The position numbers were made by a program, and so were the translations under genes. From the NCBI GenBank assembly GCA_949825065.1, contig OX463849.1, positions 29,562,043-29,626,042 of the forward strand: a stretch of DNA of 64,000 nucleotides, written 5' to 3'. Numbering within the stretch: the stretch's first letter is position 1; each line of letters begins with the position of its first letter. This stretch comes from Odontocerum albicorne (lineage: Eukaryota > Arthropoda > Insecta > Trichoptera > Odontoceridae). The notes under the pieces were generated by a model. The model did not search any database and was not told the DNA's origin. It worked only from the letters and a program-made list of their open reading frames with translations. This document shows positions 58,213-64,000 of this stretch, piece by piece.

Positions 58213-58290
58213 AGCCTCCGGGATAGAAGCCAGGAGTCTTCTGGAATTCCGGGATAGAAACCAGGAGTCTTCGGGATGGAAGCCACGAGA
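58213..58290. repeat. Short tandem repeat
   Basis: CGGGATAGAAGCCAGGAGTC, CGGGATAGAAACCAGGAGTC and CGGGATGGAAGCCACGAG occur in succession with uneven spacing. Confidence 0.8.
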
Positions 58291-58472
58291 CATATGTTAC
58301 GCAACTAGGTAACATATGTCATATTAACATTCTTCTTTATTTTGGTTGTAGCCTAAATCGCAGTTAAACAATTTCTATAGCGCCATTTAGCGACCCAAGT
58401 CATTCCAACTATAAAGGGTCAAGCAGGTTTCTGTGGTGTATTTGAAATTGTCTTGTATTTTATGGTTAAGTA

Positions 58473-59407
58473 CGAGGCATACCCAGAAAGTAAGTGTACT
58501 GAATTTTTGTAGGCTACAATTTATTTTATTTAAACAAAAAAACTACGTGGTTACCGTAGTACATATGTAAGCTATTTTTCGACATAGTCGCCATTCCTCT
58601 CAATGCAGGTGGTGAAGCGGGGTATCAACTTTTTGATGCCTTCCTCGAAGTAGTTTCCCGCTAACCTCTCCGTCCACTTCTCCATCTCCTTTTACCTCCT
58701 CGTCGGTTGAAAATCTTTTTCCACCCATGTGCAGCTTCAGGGAGGTAAAGAGGTAGTAATCTGAAGGTGCTAGGTCAGGGGAATGCGCGGGATGGTTCAG
58801 GACATCCCATTTAAACGAGGCGAGCAGTTCCTTCGTGGCGTTGTCGGGAAGCAGGCAGACTCCCTTTGTCAGCATGCCTCTCCTCTTGTTCTGAATCGCC
58901 CTCCGCAATTTTTTTAGGGTCTCACAGTATCTTGCAGAGTTGATGGTCTCCCCTTAAGGCATATATTCAATTAAGATTATGCCTTGACAGTCCCAAAACA
59001 CGGATGCCATGATTTTCTTGGCTGAAATTGTGGTTTTGAACTTTTTGGCGGAGGGTGAAGAGGTGTGACGTGACCGTTTTTAAACTCGCGACACCACTTG
59101 TACACACTCGTACGATTCATAGCTTTATCACCATATGCAGTTTTCACCTCATTATAAACCTCAACCGGAGGTTTCCCTTCCAAACGAGATAACGGATGAC
59201 GCCGCGTATTTCGCACTTGGCGGGAGATTGGATTGACATTTTTCCCGAAACGTGTTGTCGCGTCGACACTTCTCAACGTACTGACCTCGAACCGGTCTCG
59301 TTGCGGAGGGGAAGGGTCAGGCTACACGGAAGTGTAGCCAACATGTCGAAAATAAAATCCATCCGGTCGTGAGAGCCTCAGTACACTTACTTTCTGGATA
59401 CGCATAG
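58473..59407 (-). mobile_element. Mariner element with complete ends and an internal deletion (935 bp)
   Basis: Both termini are intact: about 30-bp inverted repeats sharing CCAGAAAGTAAGTGTACTGA, with TA at 58471-58472 and 59408-59409. Full mariners are about 1.3 kb, so roughly 0.35 kb has been lost. The ends would still be recognisable to a matching transposase, so it could have moved non-autonomously. Confidence 0.93.
58560..59276 (-). pseudogene. Internally deleted mariner transposase
   Basis: On the minus strand the N-terminal part reads LEGKPPVEVYNEVKTAYGDK, MNRTSVYKWCREFKNG (helix-turn-helix), then jumps to KKIMASVFWDCQG (first catalytic Asp). After a stop and shifts it gives LRRAIQNKRRGMLTKGVCLL, PDNATKELLASFKWDV and HPAHSPDLAPSDYYLF, ending near GNYFEEGIKKLIPRFTTC. 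Asp(DNA) and Asp(PSD) are 27 residues apart instead of the usual 34; the gap sits right after DNA, where RPHTA-type residues should be, so an in-frame 21-bp loss is likely. Confidence 0.88.
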
Positions 59408-59514
59408 TATATACACATTTTCATTCTTTCTTCGGGGTAGATAGAGCAGACAGGACGCTAAATATTCGATAGTCTTGATTGTGCTATTGTGTCTCGCGTA
59501 AACTGCGATAGTGT

Positions 59515-59790
59515 ATGATGACCTCAGTGGACTAGTTGATAAGACGCCTTTTTTAACCCAGATTCTTCGAGTTCACTTGGCGTTGTTACTCAGAAGTATT
59601 TAAAATGGTTCTTGTCAGATTTTCCCTTAAGGTTTGTTTAACATGTCTGTATGGTTGGAAAATAATGGTACATGGCGATATACTCACCAAATAATGGTAT
59701 ATGGCGATATACCCACCAAATAATGGTACATGGCGATATATCCACCAAGTTTTACTTTATACTACGAAAGTGTAGTATAATGTATTACAA
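59515..59790 (+). mobile_element. SINE-L copy with an internal 29-bp triplication
   Basis: Head: CAGTGGACTAGTTGATAAGA and a B-box-like TTCGAGTTCACTTGG; body: GTATGGTTGGAAAATAATGG; end: CTACGAAAGTGTAGTATAAT. Three copies of AATAATGGTACATGGCGATA + TACCCACCAA at about 59657-59747 replace the single GCCACATGGCAATAAGCCC segment of other copies. Confidence 0.75.
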
Positions 59791-59984
59791 TTTATACATA
59801 TCATAAATATAAACTATCACGTCGCTGTTAAGTTGCAAAGATTGGCAGAGAACACAGAGTGCTAGAGATTTCAATGGACTCTGATATGTAAATATCTAAA
59901 ATGAAATGTCAAGAGAAAGATCTGAGAATGAATATTGTGAAATACAAAGTTATGGTGATAAAGAAAAGAAAATGTGTAATATTT

Positions 59985-60175
59985 ATTTATTTCTTTAACA
60001 TTTCATTGTAAAAACAATCAAGCGGGATTATTGCCAGGTGGCAATCTCTTCCAACCAACTAGATAAAAGTAAATAATGGAAGTTACGTGGTCGCGGGGTT
60101 CGAATTGACGACCTTCCACATGGACGTCCAATGCGTTACCGCACGTCCATGCACCTCATGTCAATGTCAAATATT
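59985..60175 (-). mobile_element. SINE with a SINE-T-type head and LINE-A-type tail
   Basis: The minus strand reads GTGCATGGACGTGCGGTAAC, GGTCGTCAATTCGAACCCCG (B box TTCGAACCCC), then ACGTAACTTCCATTATTTAC, TAGTTGGTTGGAAGAGATTG, CCACCTGGCAATAATCCCGC and AATAAATAAATA. The second half is nearly the end of LINE-A, so head and tail come from the two different sources seen separately elsewhere. Confidence 0.85.
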
Positions 60176-61624
60176 TATTTCGATACATTTAGTGAAATTC
60201 GTCGAGTATTTTGTGGACTTTTACTCTACCGACACATATCACTTATCAATAATCTTAAAATCCGGGAGATAGTATAAACCAAAACAATTGTAAACGAACC
60301 AATCGAAACCTCGCCATCTGATTTTGACAATTTAGTTCTAAAAAGAAAAACATCTCCTTTCTTCCTTTGGTACTTCCTGATCCTGATTCCTCTCATGACC
60401 TATTGGATAAGGATCGAATAGAGAATTTTTCACTGAAGAAAATTTTCCGATAAAGGACACGTGAGGCAGGACAGTGATTTGCAACCTTTTTTTAAGTTGG
60501 CCAAAGAGAACAAAAAATGTTAAAAGTTATTGATATACTTGGAAAAAGTTTCAGAAAAGATTTCTAACATTTTACGACCATACCATTACTTATAGTGTTG
60601 TAAATATCGTGTGTTTTTCTAGTACTTAAATTTTTCTTCTTAAGTTAGACTCGTGTTCTGTTCATTACGAGAGTTCTTTTATCTAGAATACGAACTCCTA
60701 GCTGTAAATCAACTTTATGTTATGTGTTATTTTACATGATAATAATAAGTACGTAGTTTTTGAAAAAGCAGCACATGGACGAGATTTGAAATTTCCATCT
60801 TTTCCACATGCATATTCCAGATACTCTTTATATCTTAGCTTCTCATTTTTTATTATATACGAGTATTTGTTATTATCAATTAGGTTTTCTAGAGATTACA
60901 TTTAACATTTAATCTATTTTTTTATTAATTTTCTTTCTAAGTATATAGTTAAATATAGTATATCTGCCTTTTTTCAAAGAGAAGGCTATCTCACACCATA
61001 TATACACCCTCTCCTAAATATCAATCGAGGCAGTCCAATATATATCAACCAGACGGTTATCATTCTAAGACCTTGACTACTCCAGTGTTGCACATCTCCC
61101 AGAGAACGTACCGCCAGTGCATAATTGCACTTAATTTCTTAGCTGCACAACATACTTCTTTCATTCAGTAGTATCTGCACTTGCCTCAATTTCGCAAGTA
61201 ACTATGGATTTTACTCATGCTTCATTTTACATATCATCTCTTTTGCGGTTTGCTCGGATCGATTTTCCTAGCTTATCAAATATATTTTATATTTATCTAT
61301 AGTTCAAAAAACTCAGAGAGGCATTATTTTCCAACAATATCCCTCATTCTTGACTTTAATTATGTCCATGTCTCGTTTTTATTGCAATGAAATGATCTTC
61401 CTAGTTTGATTGGGTTTGATTCATCTTAATTAATTAAAAAAACACCTTATTTACCTTAAAATATCCCCCGTTCGTAAGTCCTTGACAATTTCCATGCATA
61501 TTTTAGGTAGAAAGATATGTGTAAAAAAGAAATGAAATGAATAAATAAAACACTTATTTTATGTCATTCGATTCACTTACCTAGGTGGAGAGATCTCCAG
61601 CAACAGTGACTTATATAGTGAAGT
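60176..61624. other. No recognised gene
   Basis: AT-rich with small frames of no recognisable content (for example 60717-60905). A mildly GC-richer piece lies at 61010-61180. Confidence 0.4.
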
Positions 61625-62100
61625 ACGAGCATAAACTAATAAAGCGGCAGCTTTGGCTGGCTGCCTGCGGGACACTATATAGAGAAACAAACACATGCTA
61701 ACCGAATGTAAGGTCAGGATATATAAGACATGCGTCCGCCCCATCATGACGTATGGGATAGAAGTGAGAGCTGATACCAACAGGACAAAAAATCTTCTCA
61801 GAGTGACAGAAATGGGAACCCTACGCTCCATCGCAGGCAGAACTCTTAGAAATCGGATCAGAAATGAAACGATAAGGTATGTCTGTGGTGTTGAAAACAT
61901 AGTGAGGTGGGGAAGAAACAGAAGGCGCTTCTGGAGGGATCATGTGGACCGCATGGAGGATATAAGACTGGCAAAAATCTAGGATAAAGGGATTACCAGG
62001 AAGGCCGCCGAAGAGGTGGAAAGACAGCTGGACGTCATCATCCCAGGACAGCCCACCGTCACAAACAGGTCATACGACCTAAACCAAGAGGAAGAAGAAG
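61625..62100 (+). pseudogene. LINE-C copy 3, best preserved
   Basis: Plus strand: AAALAGCLRDTI, RNKHMLTECKVRIYKTCVRP, IMTYGIEVRADTNRTKNLLR, VTEMGTLRSIAGRTLRNRIR, YVCGVENIVRWGRNRRRFWR, DHVDRMEDIRLAKI, then after a shift and stop TRKAAEEVERQLDVIIPGQ and SYDLNQEEEE. It ends in GAGGAAGAAGAAG, a GAA-rich microsatellite tail as in RTE-type LINEs. The 95-codon frame 61695-61982 is unbroken. Confidence 0.88.
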
Positions 62101-62110
62101 ACTTATTTTA

Positions 62111-62264
62111 TATATTTTGTGTTCACCTCTGGTTTATTTTGAGTTAACTACTGCTTTCAAAGACCTCCGTCTTCATCGCCAGGTTAAGATAACCTGACGA
62201 TGAAGACGGAGGTCTTCGAAACCAACAGTAAACTCAAAATAAACCTGTGGTGAACACAAAAATA
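62111..62264. mobile_element. Snapback MITE (~154 bp)
   Basis: Arms of about 74 bp: TTTTGTGTTCACCTCTGGTT, TATTTTGAGTTAACTACTG, GACCTCCGTCTTCATCG and CCAGGTTA on the left; the right arm is the near-exact reverse complement. The loop is only a few bases (AGAT). It sits just after the LINE-C tail. No second copy was noticed in the window. Confidence 0.85.
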
Positions 62265-62344
62265 CAAAACAAGTGTTTTATTTGTTTATTTTATTTCTTT
62301 TATTCATAAAACATGGCACCACAAAGTGAAACTTAAGTATTTTC

Positions 62345-62450
62345 GAAGATTCAAGAAAGAAAGATATATGTCGATATGGGATAGTGTGACGCTCTGTGGT
62401 CTTTGTTTACCTTGATAGAACAATGCCATGATAGTATGTATGTAAACATG
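62345..62450 (+). mobile_element. Possible LINE-D 3' end
   Basis: GATAGTGTGACGCTCTGTGG and CAATGCCATGATAGTATGTA resemble the family end (GATAGAAAAxTTTGxxG...xxxGGCGTGATGATATGTA). Strongly diverged. Confidence 0.35.
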
Positions 62451-62879
62451 TACTTCCCATTGATTATGTAGAATAAATAGCTGATGAACCAAATGAAAGA
62501 TAATAAATCTTTATAAAAGACTAAGAATGAAATGCGTCTCAAGTTCAAGACTCCTGCGTTAAACAATGGAGATAGAAAATATATACTTTAAGAACACGTG
62601 TCGTAGACAATACGCAATCTTTTGTGCGTGGACTTGATCAAATGGCTTTAGATTGCTTTTGATGTCAGGACTGGATAGCTTTTGTGCGATTTGGAAAGTC
62701 ACGGGGAGGGTTATATCACTGTTTCTCAATTGTGAGAAATCTCACAAGAGATCGTTATTACGATTTTTCAATGTTTAGTGTGACAACTTCATTATATTTT
62801 TGTATTACACTTTCGTTGTCTATAAGTACATCCAGTTTATTGTCATGTGCTAATCGCTTCCTTCTAACCAGATAATTTA
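62451..62879. other. No recognised gene
   Basis: AT-rich spacer; small frames only. Confidence 0.4.
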
Positions 62880-63073
62880 TTTATTTATTTAATTAACGAC
62901 ACAACAGTGTTTTTTTTGTATACAAATGAACATATGACAAGTTATACAAGTACTTAAAATTATTGACAAATAATACAAAACTTTATCTTAAACTAACATG
63001 AAGATACAAAAAGCAGTAGTTATAATAAATTACGCAGTCATTGTTTAAAATTATTTAATATTAATATGTATAT
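62880..63073 (-). mobile_element. LINE-F 3' UTR, 5'-truncated
   Basis: The plus strand TTATTTATTTAATTAACGAC, ACAACAGTGT, AATACAAAACTTTATCTTAA and AGTCATTGTTTAAAATTATT is the reverse complement of the 43.7-43.9 kb 3' UTR. A piggyBac-like MITE has inserted at its inner edge. Confidence 0.85.
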
Positions 63074-63077
63074 TTAA

Positions 63078-63311
63078 CCCTGAGAGTGCTACGAGAAAAA
63101 AATATAATTGTCTATTTATGGTTGAGATACATTTACGATTCGGACGTTCGTGATAAATAGTTATTTTAAACAACAAAAAAACAAATATTTTTACAACATA
63201 AATATATTTTAGAATATGTACCCTTGTATTCTAAATGAATGATATTAATTTAGAATACAAGGGTAAAACAAATTTCTTCCACTGCTATAGCAGTGCGCCG
63301 ATCTCTCAGGG
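63078..63311. mobile_element. piggyBac-like MITE copy 2 (234 bp)
   Basis: TTAA flanks both sides (63074-63077, 63312-63315); the ends are CCCTGAGAG and CTCTCAGGG. Highly similar to the 39.8-kb copy. Here the internal stem is perfect: ACCCTTGTATTCTAA faces TTAGAATACAAGGGT around a GATATTAAT-type loop. It lies against LINE-F sequence on its left, so the insertion post-dates that LINE. Confidence 0.88.
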
Positions 63312-63344
63312 TTAAGTTCAATATATGTATGTATATCACACAAT

Positions 63345-63600
63345 ATTAGCAAATTTTACCAAATAGGCTTACGTAATTGTCGAAGACTTATTTTATAGTG
63401 GTAAAGAACTTAAATTTGTTTTTAGTGAAACAACGCTTACATATCATAGAACAAGAAGAATTAAATTTTTCGATAATTTTATGGATAGATCTTATAGAAA
63501 GCGCATGGGCTCACTAGTAGAAGAGATGCAAGTTGCTTTGCAGAATCGAAACCTTCCACATGTTGATGCAGGGTTACTTACCTCCAGAGGAAAAGTATTG
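63345..63600 (+). repeat. Repeat J copy 2
   Basis: GGCTTACGTAATTGTCGAAG, GGTAAAGAACTTAAATTTG, TTTTTAGTGAAACAACGCTT and CAAGTTGCTTTGCAGAATCG match 43080-43320 on the opposite strand. Class unknown. Confidence 0.75.
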
Positions 63601-63864
63601 TCCTTAATGTTTCGTTTATATGTATTAGGTTATTTATATTAATAAAGGAGAGCATAAAGTTAGAAGCTATTTCTAAATATTGTTGTGATATTCTGGCGAT
63701 TACCATATATACTTATAGTATATTAAAAATATCTATATTGTTGCAAAACTGATTTCCAAGTCTTTACATACGAATTATAGATGAGTTAATTTTATAATTG
63801 GTATGGCAATTTTCGGTATAATCTTAATGAGGCTATGAAATAAAATTATGCAGTATTTTTTTAG

Positions 63865-63960
63865 ACGGTGGAAAAGCTACGAGGGACATTAAACGGCGTA
63901 TGGCGATTAGAAATGAAGGCAATGGAGCACTTGACAAATATACTCGAATTGAATAGTAAT
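63865..63960 (+). pseudogene. LINE RT thumb fragment
   Basis: GKATRDIKRRMAIRNE, then after a one-base shift AMEHLTNILELN. Compare the LINE RT thumb pattern (D/G)xxxxDIxRRIAxxxxAMxxLxxIW. The family is uncertain; it may belong to LINE-F or LINE-C. The match ends before the window edge. Confidence 0.55.
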
Positions 63961-64000
63961 AAAATCTGCTACAATGATAGTCAACAATATTATTTTAGTA

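Noticed and set aside
61577..61900. 107-codon minus frame
   Set aside because: Antisense of the LINE-C copy on the plus strand.

Overview
This 64-kb window is AT-rich nuclear DNA, almost certainly from an insect. No host protein-coding gene, rRNA gene or convincing functional tRNA gene was recognised. The insect assignment rests on a Jockey-clade LINE, several RTE/CR1/Jockey-like LINE 3' ends, an R1-like reverse-transcriptase fragment lying in TTAGG-like repeats, four different mariner-family remnants, piggyBac-like and hAT-like MITEs, and tRNA-headed SINEs. The mix would fit a lepidopteran, but that order-level guess is weak.

Layout. 1-3.5 kb: a 516-bp tandem duplication cut by a (TA)n array, then a 1.4-kb block bounded by 61-bp inverted repeats with TTA-rich arms. 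4.4-10.8 kb: a truncated LINE, then a nearly intact 5.5-kb Jockey-clade LINE (5177-10710) inserted into a 16-bp minisatellite with a 13-bp target-site duplication. Its ORF1 (gag, three CCHC knuckles) and ORF2 (endonuclease plus reverse transcriptase) are each damaged by very few lesions. 10.8-20 kb: LINE debris, a probable solo LTR, SINEs, a palindromic MITE carrying a nested LINE fragment, and two large minisatellites (63 bp and 40 bp). 20-24 kb: R1-like fragment, 34-bp and ~63-bp minisatellites. 24-38 kb: a mosaic of LINE, SINE and MITE fragments, including a 559-bp mariner deletion derivative and a 500-bp hAT-like MITE. 38-51 kb: more LINE 3' ends, a piggyBac-like MITE and a long-palindrome MITE. 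52-60 kb: three further mariner remnants, one an inverted dimer of 5' halves. 60-64 kb: SINE, LINE, snapback MITE and a second piggyBac-like MITE.

Family names used here are local labels. LINE-A: five 3' ends sharing a ~75-codon open frame in the 3' region. LINE-B: three copies. LINE-C: three copies, at least one with a GAA-rich tail. LINE-D: about fifteen 3' fragments; in at least four of them a private minisatellite has arisen inside the element. LINE-E: one 3' tip. LINE-F: two or three fragments. SINE-L: tRNA-like head plus a tail resembling LINE-A. SINE-T: tRNA-like head with its own body. Repeats D, E, G/I, H and J: unclassified dispersed repeats. No operon-like or pathway logic applies; the only genes are those of transposable elements, and almost all are broken. 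The best leads are structural: repeated minisatellite birth inside one LINE family, nested insertions with readable target-site duplications, and several small non-autonomous families defined by both termini. All family assignments are by eye and need a repeat-library search.
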